In this document: one piece after another, positions 1-12,602 of the stretch
How positions within the stretch are numbered: position 1 is the first letter of the stretch
Layout of the letters: each line of letters starts with the position of its first letter
NCBI GenBank assembly: GCA_022376515.1
Contig: WTXI01000006.1
Span: forward strand, 868,001 to 932,000
Source of the DNA: Lactifluus volemus
Lineage: Eukaryota > Basidiomycota > Agaricomycetes > Russulales > Russulaceae
Length of the DNA: 64,000 nucleotides
Direction: 5' to 3'
Position numbers and translations under genes: made by a program
The notes under the pieces: generated by a model
The model's input: the letters and a program-made list of their open reading frames with translations, nothing else
Told to the model about the DNA's origin: nothing
Databases searched by the model: none

Positions 1-2307
1 GCATCCTCAAGTGAATCTTCGAGATTTTCCGTCGGCAGCTCGGTGACCCAGTTGCTGGCAGCAAGTTTGACTAGGTCCCAGGGTATGTCATCCACTATCT
101 CGTCCATGTGCCAGCGGTCAGTTTGAGGGCGATTAAGCCCAGGCCAGGATGGCTTTAAGGGCGCAAGGAAGTAAGGTACTTCCTCCAGCCGGCAATTAAG
201 TGGTTTATTGACGATAGATCGATATACCCTGATTGTGTAGCGGTGAAGGTCATGTAGGCGTTCTGCATCGACACTAAATTTGGCCCCTGGCTTCAAATCG
301 ACAGCAATCCGGAAACCGGAATCAAACAACCTCAAACTTGACATGCGAGGGAGTGGAGCCCGCGTCAATAAGATGAGGGGTCCATATGATTCTCGTTTTC
401 GTACAAATATGACGGTGGGGTAGAGAGTGCAGGGCTCCAGACCAATTGTGTTTTCCCAGAACCCAGGCTTCTTGCGCGGATAACCGTGGACCCCAGTCTG
501 CTTGCTCTCCGCAGTCAGTTGGGACGAAATGGTAGTGACGAGATCCTCTTCAGTACAGTCATTGTACGAGAAACATCGAGTACGCGCTTTTGACCGATGG
601 TTTTCAAGGAGGAACGGGGGAACAGTTGAGGACCCAACAACCCCCGTTCGAAAAGCTCGTTGCACATCCGATAGCAGGCTGTTCTCCGAGCGTGAGCCCT
701 GGAAGTTGAAGGTAAGCCAGACACCGGTGGTACAGGAGGCCCAGGAGGGAGCGTGACCGTGCACAAAAACTGTGGTGGTGATTTCAGAGAAACAGATGCA
801 GTTTCAAACCGGAAGAGGCCAGAAGGGTCTCTCCCGACAGCAGAAACGCTTGCAGCGAAGCGGTTGATGATCCCGGTCGCGTCTTGAATACGAATGCGCC
901 CACCTGTAGTCGGGTCCTTGATATAGGATGTGGGGTCTCCTTCATCCTCGCTGTCTGACAGGTAAGGATCACGACTATCTAGCATCGTGACTGGGGGAAT
1001 GGGACCCTCCGGGCTCTGCACGACGCTGTCCGACCAAGTCTGCGTGGCTTCATCGAGCTGAGTGACTTGAAGCAACCTGCGACGATGACTATCGGAACCT
1101 CTTTGCATCATGTGGACCAGGTGAGAACCTTGGCCGCATGTTCTAGCACGGCATAGGGCGTAAGAGAGCTGACTATCGAAAAGATCATACCTGACAGGAA
1201 ATCGTTAGGCTTAGATACCCAAAGGTTGTTAATCTGATCTACCGAATAACCACAGACGCAAGAGGGATCTCTAGGTCCTCGGCCCATTTAGTGGCAATTA
1301 TGAGGTTATAAGTACCCATTTGAAAATTATGAAAGATTTCATTCTAAAATGTTGGCTCAGCCTTGAAAATAAACATGTGGGATGAGCGACAGGATAATTA
1401 CACACCTGGGAAAGGAAATCGTTGTGTATATCCTTCCCTATCAGAACTTGAGGACGCAACCCCGTGATGTCCAACAGTCTGAGAAGCTCCGCCATTACCA
1501 AGGCGATTGCACGCCTGTGGACTTGGCGATTGAAAAAATCGGAAGCAGAGTCAATAGCTCTGCGTGTATCAACAAATAAAGATGCCCACCAAAGACGACA
1601 CCCTTGAATGAGTCCTCATGTGGACGACATGACTGTAGAATCTGCACCAACTTCAGGAACTTGGGAGTAACGTTGAGACCACGAGATGAAGAGTCAAGAT
1701 TGGGCATTGTATACACCCAGTTCTTGATGATTTCTCTGGTTTCGAACAAGGCTATGTATTCCTTTGCATGCTCCTCGTCTTCATTATATGCGAGGGATAT
1801 GCTGGCATCGATGTCGGAAAGAGCGCGACGCCAAACCAGATCTGAGGCACAGGAGCCCATATCCAAAAGAACATGAAGCGCAGCCGAGAAGTGGCGATGG
1901 GAGTACTTTTCTTCTTGATCCACTTCGCGCAGTTGCTTGTACAGGGCTGTGAAAGTGAGCTTTGACGGAGGCTCATAAAGGACCACAACCTCAGAGGGAT
2001 GGCGAGGCCCATCGGGCGAGAGCTGAGGCTGTCCTGGTGCTGTGGCATGAATGGCCTTTGACCGCTTGGACGGGAAGCTGGCTTCAGAAGTGGAAGACTG
2101 AGAAGAAAGCGCACGTTTACGCCCTGCGGCGGACAGTACAGGACCAGAGACGTTGTCAACTTGGGGCGAGGCGACATCGATCGAGGGAGAACTAGTCCCT
2201 TCGCTGTCAGCGCTCGCCAGTTGCGCCTCTTGGTCGCTGCCTTGTCTGGGAGGCGGCGGAACTGAGTCATGTCCTTTCCTCCACGCCTGCTTCCAGATCT
2301 TGAGCAT
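1..2307 (-). CDS. Dicer-like ribonuclease, partial (3' end beyond window)
   Basis: Dicer cuts double-stranded RNA into small interfering RNAs. Reading leftwards from about 2300, the gene encodes a low-complexity Ser/Pro stretch and then the helicase C-terminal half. That half includes FKGVVF joined by an intron (about 1510-1580) to VHRRAIALVMAELL, the motif NLIIATKWAEDLEIP (about 1260-1320) and, after a 52-nt intron, YDLFDSQLSYALCRART. The Dicer dimerisation fold follows at about 650-900 (DPTTGGRIRIQDATGIINRF, then STSRAHARRTACYRMCNELF). A platform/PAZ-type region fills 1-500 (YPRKKPGFWEN, LILLTRAPLP). The RNase III domains should lie past position 1. No DExD/H ATPase half (Walker A, DECH) is visible upstream, and the next gene starts divergently at 2877. 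The first ATG of the open frame is at 2307; a GTG lies at 2319. One further intron or frame break is needed near 560-620. The family is certain; the start is not. Confidence 0.85.
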
Positions 2308-2876
2308 TATAGGAGCCACACGGGTGTGGATGGGTAAAAGCTATACAAATGAACAAAAGCACAAAGGCGCTTGAACGGCCCGAGCTGGGCGCTGCTGGAT
2401 TGGGCTGTTCGCTAAGGCGGCGGCTCAAAGCACCCAAAGCTGGTCCTTGCTAGCTTTCCCCCTTCACCACAGCGTGGCGAACCCATGTCTTTGGGATGAC
2501 CTCTGCACGCCTTGACAGCCCCGCCACGTTGTCAGACTTATAAACTGTGCAAGTCGATCCTCGCCCCCACATTCAACCCCATTAGCCCACTGGCAATCGT
2601 GTCCATGATCAACCACACTGCAGTCCTTGAGTACTTGGATAGAGATCTTACTTCCCCTTCCCCGCGTAGGAAATACCGCTCACCGCGTGACCCATGTCTT
2701 CCTGCAAATCTTCCTTCCACCGGTGGGTTACCTTGTTTCGCTATCACTGGCGAGCCTTATATTAATATCAACAACCAGCCGTCATCCGTCGAGAGGCTGA
2801 TCTCGTAGCACCAAAGTCGTTGTTTTCACAAGTTGTCCGAGATGCGTCTCACACCACAGACGCCCTAAGAGAAGCC
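2308..2876. promoter_or_regulatory. Divergent intergenic region between Dicer-like gene and conserved unknown gene
   Basis: This 569-bp stretch separates two divergent genes and must hold both promoters. I searched both strands for the missing Dicer ATPase motifs and saw none. Small open frames here (for example 2512-2808 on the plus strand) resemble no family I know. Confidence 0.4.
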
Positions 2877-4115
2877 ATGTCGACCAAGATCTCGGATTCA
2901 CCGCCCTTGTCTCCTCATGAGATTCCCGCCTCACCAACCAGTCTCCTTCGGCGTGTTCCATCGTCAGCGAGGACCACAAATTCCAACAGACCTTGGAAAG
3001 ATCCAGAGGTGGGCAAGACAGCATTAGATTGACTGCAATCTCTGTTCTGAACAGTTGCCCAGCCATGGGAAGTACTACGTGCTGTCGAGGATAAGGACGT
3101 CCTTTATCTCATGGAGGTTAGGGACCGTGCTTTCCACGTTCGTTTCTCGCAGTTATGTGCATCAGTTCTAGCATCTTATAGAACGGACACTCTAGGCTCT
3201 TGTTCGTCCATCAGGTGGTGTTACGCCTCTTATTCATGCAATGCGTATAGGAAAATCCCATCATGACGTGGCTATTACCCTCGTCGGTGCATTCTCTCGA
3301 TACATCAATCGCCTTGAAGAGGAGGATTTTGCCAAAAAAGAAACCAGGTCACTTCTAGTCTCCCTTCGTGAGTGATGTGCGGTTCCACGGCGACTACTTC
3401 CTTTATTCATAGTTACACCAGGGGGCAGCCTCAAAGTGGCCATCGACTTTGGTCTGCAAAGTTCGCAGAGTGACCTTCTTGCGTCGTTTCTGCAGACCCT
3501 TGTGATGAGCGAAGGGGATATATGGATTCAGGAGCAAGTTAAACTTGTTGAAAGTGCTCTGCGACAAGGCCCCTCGGCCCATCCTGTTGAAGTAGCACGA
3601 TCGTCTATCAAACGTGTTGCTACGCGCGCTCTTGGTAAGGCACCCATGATTGCCGACTTAGAAGATTAGTGAGTGAGCATCTCTTGTGTGGAGAATTGTG
3701 CGGGCTTACAATCCAATGCTTACGCTTTAGTATATCGAATGCCACACTTGACTTGCTGATGATGGCAGCTTGGAATTTAGCCTTAGGGTCGTTCCCTGGG
3801 GAGCGCATCCCAGTAAGTGCTTACCGTTTGTGCCTTATTCGTCTCTCATCGGTAGCTATTCTAGCCCTACTACTTCGCGCGAGATGATAGGGTATATAGG
3901 GTTTTCACTGAGCGCCTCGATCGACATCGAGATGATATCAACCACCGACTTAGCAGACTGCTGAGGGCACAGTTAGCAACTCTCAGAAGTACTATTCAAG
4001 GCCGTGCGAGGTCGTGGCATGTTAGTACATTCTTCGCCATCTCTGTATAGAGAAGTTGTCTCACCTGACTCAGGGAAAAGTCGAGCTTTTGGAAACAGAG
4101 TTTGATAACGCCTAA
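2877..4115 (+). CDS. Conserved basidiomycete protein of unknown function
   Basis: The gene spans at least five exons. The ATG at 2877 gives MSTKISDSPPLSPHEIP, a Ser/Pro-rich start. Exon 2 (from about 3061) encodes PWEVLRAVEDKDVLYLMEVR. The next exon (about 3212-3370) encodes GGVTPLIHAMRIGKSHHDVA, and another (about 3432-3665) encodes LKVAIDFGLQSSQSDLLASF. After a further intron come YIANATLDLLMMAAWNLALG and a C-terminal helical part with YFARDDRVYRVFTERLDRHR and KVELLETEFDNA, ending at 4115. The pattern of conserved-looking helices looks like a real cytosolic or nuclear fungal protein. TPLIHAMRIG vaguely recalls an ankyrin-type helix, but I do not assign a repeat family. I see no signal peptide, membrane segment or catalytic motif. 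It is divergent from the Dicer-like gene. Confidence 0.65.
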
Positions 4116-5030
4116 CAGCTGGCCCTCTTCATGATATTTGTTCTACTTCCTTCCCGCTTCCTTCATATGACAGCGCATGGCTTATGACCAGCATAATGCA
4201 CGTTTAATGGCCAGCCCACGGGCGGCAGTCAGTTGGGCTTCCCACGGCATAACCCTCTCTACCTTGCCTGTAAAAGGTGCCATCCGGGTCCGAGCTACCA
4301 ACCCGCGATATGGCGTATCATCGGGCACAGATTAATGTAGTGATATTCCCTGGATCATATCTCCGCACTGCATCGAAGTTCTAGCTTGGGTGGAGGTGTT
4401 CACATGAGCATCGTCCCATGGATCTCAAAGGGGATACATCTTACGAAAGGACCGAATGTTCTTGGCGCCATGGGCCCCACAGGTTCCCGGGTCTGTGAGC
4501 TGTCATGCTCTTCGAGCATAGCTAGTAGTCACGTTGAATCAAACAGACCTTTTGGTTTCTTTCATTTCCGGCGTGCATACGCACGTAGATCTTTACCTTG
4601 AACAAATCTCCTGACAACGATACAGAGGTAGCCTCAGAACGGCACGTAGGATGTACTGCTTAGGAAAAACGTATGGTTGACCTTTCATCAGCATTAGTCG
4701 TTATTAGGTTTTACTTTGGACCATTCGAGTGACAGTCCTCGTGGCGCCATGGTGGCATGAAACGACCGAAAACACTGCGTCAGCCGTGACCTGATTGGTG
4801 TGAGATTGTTCCTATCGCTAAACTAGCAACCAGCAGACAGGGAGTCGTATACAATCGTTTAGGCAAAGCAGTTGTAATGTAGGTGGTACGCGCATCGCAT
4901 GCCAATATTCTATTCTGTGCGACAGCGAAGAAGCTGCGAGGACGATCCCAGTCGACTGGCTGGTGTCGCTATTAATTCGACATGTCCGAGGTGACATTTT
5001 CAGAGTGGTGTGCGACCCGAGGTTGGGCAG
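4116..5030. other. 915-bp gene-poor stretch
   Basis: This is the longest gap in the window. It lies between two convergent genes. The only sizeable open frame (4386-4601, plus) has no recognisable family signature. I saw no tRNA-like arms, no terminal repeats and no transposase remnants. It may hold 3' UTRs or an undetected non-coding RNA. Confidence 0.5.
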
Positions 5031-5848
5031 TTAATCGAAAATAAGTCTCGCTCCGGTCCACCTTACCCAGAAGCCAACAACGGACAAGGCTAGCACAGCG
5101 GGGACGAGATCCAGTTGAAATATGGTATAAACCCAGATGGTCCCTAATGGCGGGCACTGTAACCAATCGTCGACAATGGTATTCGGAGCGTAGAGAGAGG
5201 ACAACAAACCTGCCGCATATTGACGAGCCAGTTGCCGTAATTTACTAAGTAGATCATCCGCGTCCCTGACACGACAGAAAGGACGAAAAAGGACGCTTGG
5301 AGCCACCTCGTATGCTTGTACCGGTTTGCTGAGAGTCTGTTCAGAGTACGTATTGAGAGAAATATCAACTAAGCTCACTGTAGAATACAAAAATCGCAAG
5401 GACTATGTGCGAGCTGGGGTTAGCAAGCTTTTCGTTTCCATGCAGTTGAAACTCACTCGGAATGCTGCTGAGCATTCTTTCAATTATGACGTTCCATGAT
5501 GGCTCCTGGCCGTACTGAAAATGGACTAGGCTGGTAGATACTTTTTAGATTGTTCTGTACGACATCATTCGAAGTGGGGTCGAATGCTCACATGTACATC
5601 AACAGAAGCAAGAAGGACATGGGAATCAGCAGTGTTGTCGCGGCGAAAATCTCTTCTGCTAATGGATATTCCTCATCGCCGTCATTTTCCTGAGTTGGTG
5701 TAGACCCAGAGCTGGCCCTTGGTTCGCGATCAGCGACGGCGTTCAGAATACCAGTCTTTTCGATCAGGCGCAGTTGCTCTTCTCTGGGAATCTGAATGAA
5801 AGGAGCGCTCTGTCCTGGATTTGCGGCCGCCTGACGCTTCCTCGCCAT
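5031..5848 (-). CDS. Small fungal membrane protein (DUF7719 type)
   Basis: The first exon starts MARKRQAAANPGQSAPFIQI at 5848. It carries an amphipathic segment REEQLRLIEKTGIL, an acidic linker and a membrane helix EIFAATTLLIPMSFLLLLMY. Later exons give QYGQEPSWNVIIERML (about 5460-5520), then a YKHTRWLQASFFVLSVVSG helix (about 5240-5310), and finally PPLGTIWVYTIFQLDLVPAV and LALSVVGFWVRWTGARLIF before the stop at 5031. Several transmembrane helices are evident and no enzyme motif is seen. The architecture matches the uncharacterised fungal DUF7719 proteins as I know them; that label is from memory. The start codon lies only 89 bp from the divergent Faf1-like gene, so they probably share a promoter. 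Confidence 0.7.
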
Positions 5849-5937
5849 AACGAATCAAGTTTGAGTCCAAGAGCGAGGTTCGCAGTTGTGGTTCACGTTC
5901 GTTGGTTTGATTCCGGCCCGGAGCCGCACTCCTTGAG

Positions 5938-7093
5938 ATGACGAGCACTAACACGGAGTTACTTGACATCTTACAAGCGCATGGACAAAGGTTTCTGGAC
6001 TCTTTCGAGGCATATGATGCGGAGGAAAATGGAAAGGGAAAACGCAACCCTGCTGAAGCTCACCGGTCCATTAACACTAAGCTAGCAAGAATCGAAAGTG
6101 ATCATTCTTCCTCCGTCTATGATTCACATTCTGCGGAAGAATGGACTGGCTTTGGGAGTGATGTACACATGGACGACGAATATGAAGCCCACTCGTCCAG
6201 TGAGGAGATGCTACCACTCGAAGGTATGCCTGTTCGACTCAGCAAACAGGAAAGCTCGATGGGTGACCTTTTTACAGCCAATACGTCCGTCCCGAAACCA
6301 GACGTAGTCGTGTTTACGGCCTCTGTGTCCAAGTCTTCGGAGTTGGTATCTACGAAAGCGCAGGCTAAATCCTTTATGGTCCGCACTTTTTGCTTTTCAT
6401 TAGTTGTCACCTCAACCTTAACCCCCATCCCCCCCAAAAAAGTCTTCCAAAGTCTCTAAACTAAAAGACGAGGTACAAAGAAGGAAGGACAAAAAACATT
6501 CCGATGATGAAGATGACGAACTGTGAGCATTGACTATACTCTGTTTCATACACGGCTGACAATCGATAGGACAAATACGCAAAATGACGCGCTGCTGCAT
6601 CGCTTAGTACATACGCAATTGCTTTCAGGATCACTAAATCAAGAGCTCAATCTCACCTCTGCTCAACGGAAAAAGGCCCTGGAAGGACGCATTTTGGAGC
6701 TGGCTGGAACGTCAAAGCTCGGCCAGGGCGAGAAGACGGTACGCGCAAAGGAACGCAATAAAGCCTCCAAGCGTGTCCGAGAGGGAATGCTCGAGAAACA
6801 AAAGCAAAGGCGGGAGAAGCTGGTACAGGAGGTAATAGTTTCCACTTACGTTCAGCGGGTGTTCTCACCAAAATACACAGGCAAAGGATATGGGTAATTA
6901 CCACCCGGCATTCACAAAGTTGTTTCAGGATCCTTTAGAAAAGAATGCCAAACACAACCGCGAAAGAGGATTGCGCATGGGTGTTGGCTCATACATGGGA
7001 GGGGCGTTGAGGCTTAGCAAAAAGGAAATCGACTCTGTGCAAGCTGGTCAGACGAGTATCCGAACGTCTGGTCGAAGGCGCAATAAAAGATAA
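5938..7093 (+). CDS. Faf1/C1orf131-like (DUF4602) rRNA-processing protein
   Basis: The predicted protein is hydrophilic, with an acidic, Ser-rich N-terminal half (5938 to about 6379). A short charged exon follows (SSKVSKLKDEVQRRKDKKHS, about 6442-6523). A helical exon, NDALLHRLVHTQLLSGSLNQ through KERNKASKRVREGMLEKQ, spans about 6569-6830. The last exon (about 6883-7093) has GNYHPAFTKLFQDPLEKN and the diagnostic-looking GVGSYMGGALRLSKKEIDSV, with a basic SGRRRNKR end. This C-terminal pattern is like that of Faf1/C1orf131 proteins, which are small-subunit processome factors for 18S rRNA maturation in the nucleolus. The identification rests on this pattern alone. Utp12 and Imp4, of the same complex, are encoded nearby. 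Confidence 0.6.
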
Positions 7094-7260
7094 GTCTCCG
7101 TGAGGACGTGGGATTAGTAGGCGTGTACTGTGAATTGATGTAATGCTGAGGCTGGGTTAGCTGGATCACCACCGAGAATTCCGGTACTCTAACTCTATTA
7201 ATAGATTATGGAAAGGCGTCAAGTAACCTGGTCTGGTACACCTAATTTCAACGTGGGCAA

Positions 7261-8456
7261 TCAAACGCTCTCGGATAACGATTCTGATGATCCGCGTCCC
7301 AGTAGGGAGGTATCTTCGTCGGCCTCTCCCGCAAGTTGCGAAGCTTGCCCCGGAGTCTTTGGAGACGCCTCCCGGAGCTGACGCTTCATAAGCGCATAGA
7401 GAACCCTGTGATATAATTAGAGGTGTATTCTGCACTCGAGATAACCCACGAACCAGCCACTTCCAACTGAGGTGAGGATTCCTGTGACAATTATGATGGT
7501 GTTTACCACTTTGGTCTCTGTGGGAAAGTCAGGCAGTGCAACAAGATGGTAGTATAACACGATGATTACGAGTGTCCATGTGTTCCCTCTGTTGTCCGTC
7601 GGACAACAAAGCCATGCGAGAACCGATGAAAACGTGCAAAAGATACTTCGGGAAGTTGCAAATTGTGGCTACCATGAATTGCCAGACCGTCACGGACTGT
7701 ATGGACTAGCGAGCCGTCATAGTGCTCCGTAAGTGCATGGGCGAAATGATTAAGCTGACGTACAGCAAATAAAGAGTTTGAATACACCCATGGCGGGAAA
7801 GGAGATAATCTGACGAGTATAATGAGGGGAAGACCTTTGGCAGCCTGGGAGTGTGAAGAACTATTGGGCGACAGCTAAAGAAAAGGGATGAGAAATACTC
7901 ACAATCACCGTTTCTAAGGCCTGCCATGTCTCGTTTTTCTTAGACCAAGACCGTAGCCAGTCGCCGAAAAGATAGCGCAAGATGATAAAGACCACTGCCG
8001 AGGCCACCAGGGACGCGGGTGCAGCCACCAGGAAACCCTTTATGCCATAAGTGAATCCGCACAAGTTGAGCATCGCTGTGTGTCCTATCATGGGAGGGAA
8101 AGAAATGATTTCTTATAAACTGGGGTGAGGAAAGTGTCCGAAATATATGTGCAACAAGACCAACGTATAAATGTCGCAAGGAGCAACCAACCAAGGGGAT
8201 GCTCACTGATCTTCTGGCCCAAATCATAGAAGACTTGTGCTATACGCGCGGGTGTGATGATGATGGTAGCCGCAATTAGGGCGCAGTAAAATAGGGTGAA
8301 CGTGAAGATAACGAGCTACCGGGACTCGTGTTCATTTCGAGGGGAGCATATAAGTCATAAGCTGACCTTCCCACGAGTGGGTAATTTCCTTAAGTGACCA
8401 ACGATGGACATGACGTGATGCTTTAGATGTTTTGAGTCGGATTCTCCTGTCATCAT
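7261..8456 (-). CDS. TVP38: Tvp38/TMEM64-family Golgi membrane protein
   Basis: This is a multi-pass membrane protein of the VTT (SNARE-associated Golgi protein) family, thought to act in Golgi vesicle traffic. Start MMTGESDSKHLKHHVMSIVG at 8456 is followed by YCALIAATIIITPARIAQVF (about 8230-8300). The family core GHTAMLNLCGFTYGIKGFLV and APASLVASAVVFIILRYLFG lies at 7940-8085. A later helix reads TKVVNTIIIVTGILTSVGSG (about 7465-7530). The hydrophilic tail contains LMKRQLREASPKTPGQASQL and ends at 7261. A frame extending to 8540 would add a Ser/Leu/Thr/His repeat encoded by a GAGT microsatellite. I rejected that extension because it looks like 5' UTR. Confidence 0.85.
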
Positions 8457-8486
8457 GAGCGAGTGAGTCAGTGAGTGAGTGAGTGA
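8457..8486. repeat. GAGT-type tetranucleotide microsatellite
   Basis: The stretch is an imperfect run of GAGT units, with one GTCA interruption. It sits directly upstream of the chosen TVP38 start codon (8456, minus strand), so it would be in its 5' UTR or core promoter. Confidence 0.85.
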
Positions 8487-8609
8487 CGCGGACTCGTTAG
8501 TAATTGCATCACAACCGTCAAAGACTGATAAGATAACCACGTGGTATCATCCGTTCGTTTCCCGGTAAACGGTTTTTCTCTGCCAAGCGGCGCCTCGTGA
8601 ACTGTCATC

Positions 8610-10062
8610 ATGGAAAAATATTCTGCTTTTCGGGTACGTTTTTATATATATTTTTTAATCATATCTGGGACCCTCAGAACTGTTCTTAAGGACCCAGGAA
8701 CTGGAATCCAAGTGAGTATCATCTTGACCCAATCTGGGGTTCATCAACTCACTCACAGTAGCCTTTCCTTACTCCCGTGCCGCCCCTAGAAGCCAATGCG
8801 GTCGCTAGGATAGCCTATCCACTATTATATGCACTTGCAGTTGTTCGAACGGTCCTTATAGCGGCTTTAGCTGCCCTCTACCTCGTGCTTGTCTCCGGTG
8901 CATGTACTCTTCTGGTAAGGCAACATCCACCCCCGTGGACATAGTCTCACTCGCACAGACTCCTGTCCCTCCAATATATAGGGCCATATCATACGTGTTA
9001 ACAGCGCTCCTGTCTAGATTGTCGTTATTTGTTCTGGGGGTGTGGTGGATTCGCATAGAGCAGATATCACGGAAGCGAGGGTATGTACTCAACCCTTGGT
9101 AGAAGCTGGCTGCTCACCCCAGAATTTAAGGAGATCTACTGTGTCTTCAGAACCATGGTCGCCTGGAGCTGGAGATATCATCGTGTCAAATTGGGCTTCG
9201 TGGGTAGAGATTCTGTGGCTAGGCTTCCGGTTCGTTTTGTCTAGGTTTGACGGCTTAGAATTAATGGGCTTTGATCGCAGCTTCGATCCGATATTTGTGC
9301 TTCCGGTCAGCAACGGCCCAGATCAGCAACATGATACATTTCACGAGACACGCACAACGGGACGGAAGACAGGTACAGGCTCTGCTGCGATCTCCCTTCC
9401 CGGTAGACCTACTTCCCGGAGAGCGAGCATCATTGGTTTCCGCAAGGCATCTCTTCTGCGTATGGTCCTATCTACCGGAAATACACCTCTGAGTCCATCT
9501 AATGACAACTATTCGAGTCTCGAAGAGATACGGCGCACTGCGAACGGCCCTGTAGTAGTATTTCCGGAGTGCACGACCAGCAATGGGCGCGGTCTACTCA
9601 AGTTCGCAGATGTCTTCAAGGACTGCGCGATCCCTGTAAAAGGATACAAGGTGTTTGTCATGTGTGTTCGGTGCGTATGTATCGGTCATTACTTCTGTAC
9701 TCGAGGGCTAAAACGGGTTTAGGTATGATCCACCCGCAGCAATGTCTCCAACGCTATCACATTCCATTCCGTCCACGCTGAATCCGCTCTTTCACGTATT
9801 TTCTTTGGCGACAAGTCCCAACCCGCTGACCATGTCAATCCGTCTTCTTCCTACCACCGAGTCACCTAGTTCACCGTCATTTATGACAAGCGAGGTTGTG
9901 TTGGGTGACGTAGGAGCTGACATTCTTTCTACCGCTTGTGAAGACTTGATCTCCCAGCTCGGTAAGCTGAAGAAGATGAGCTTGAGATGGGAAGACAAAG
10001 TCTTCTTTCTGAAGCTGTTTCGCGAAAAAGCAGGGGCGAAAGGCTTACCTTTGGGCCGTTGA
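8610..10062 (+). CDS. Loa1-like lysophosphatidic acid acyltransferase (PlsC family)
   Basis: The protein resembles yeast Loa1/Vps66, an ER and lipid-droplet enzyme that adds oleoyl-CoA to lysophosphatidic acid. The N-terminus (MEKYSAFR at 8610, then FLTPVPPLEANAVARIAYPL) leads into hydrophobic helices (YALAVVRTVLIAALAALYLV, and LTALLSRLSLFVLGVWWIRI at about 9000-9060). The acyltransferase core follows: GAGDIIVSNWASWVEILWLG (about 9170-9225), FDPIFVLPVSN (about 9284) and the substrate motif FPECTTSNGRGLLKF (about 9560-9605). The C-terminus has LSLRWEDKVFFLKLFREKAG-like helices near 9980-10045. The usual HX4D catalytic motif is replaced by SNWASWVE, as discussed in the findings. At least five exons are needed. 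Confidence 0.75.
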
Positions 10063-10509
10063 TTTATGATCATTAGATAAGGTGATACAGATATCTTCGC
10101 AGTGGATGCTATGTAACAACTTGCCGCTATCAAACATCCCGCTCTTCGACAAAGAATACCTAGATAACTGCACTCGCTTCGTGGCCTAGCCGCAAGCCTT
10201 CTTCCTGGTCTAGTCATTGCCATAGTTGTCTGTAGCCCACCTCTACAGAGCTCGATTTCCTGTTTTGGTGGCTCCTACCATTGGTGGGACGCAAAATTAC
10301 AGAGTTACAATTCCAATCAATGTATATCATCATTGCAATAGACTGTCGACGAAGTTCAAAGATAGGGGCTACGGAATCCGATACCTGCTCGCCCCTACAT
10401 GCAAAAGTATCCGTGTTACATTCGGTCTGGGCAGCCTTCGATACCGATCCACTACTATGACGCAATACAGCATCCGCGATCCGGTGATACATTGGGTCCC
10501 GAGTACATC
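10063..10509. other. Intergenic region between convergent genes
   Basis: The 447 bp between the Loa1-like gene and the PLP-enzyme gene hold only overlapping, family-less open frames on both strands. It is most simply explained as two 3' UTRs. Confidence 0.5.
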
Positions 10510-12304
<1,795 letters not shown>

Positions 12305-12602
12305 CTATCAAGGAGTCCAGATGCCAAAAAGTTAATCGATTGGCAATCGATCTATTTTCACATCAATTTATGCTGCCGCGCTCTATGTTCCAAAGTTACT
12401 GTATCCGGACGCACAACCTTGGAAGATGGTTTCTCTCATCACGTGATGGGAAGATCGACGCGTCGGTGTGCGGCGCGTCCCTGGCGGGCGCAATACTCAA
12501 CCCTAACAAAGTTTAACCCGTCCCGCCTTGTCACCCAGCTTAAGTTATCTCTTGAAATTAAGAGTCGTGGTTTTACAGATTCCACCAGTCCAGATTGGCA
12601 CC

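Noticed and set aside
2512..2808. Plus-strand open frame of 98 codons between the Dicer-like gene and the next gene.
   Set aside because: Its composition looks random, it has no recognisable motif and it lies in the divergent promoter region.
4386..4601. Open frame of 71 codons in the long gap.
   Set aside because: No motif or splice-linked extension could be seen.
8457..8540. N-terminal extension of TVP38 with a Ser-Leu-Thr-His repeat.
   Set aside because: It is translated microsatellite; the ATG at 8456 gives a more likely start.
10214..10509. Long C-terminal extension of the PLP-dependent enzyme to a stop at 10214.
   Set aside because: The extension has no family resemblance. A 55-nt intron gives a normal-length C-terminus ending at 10510.
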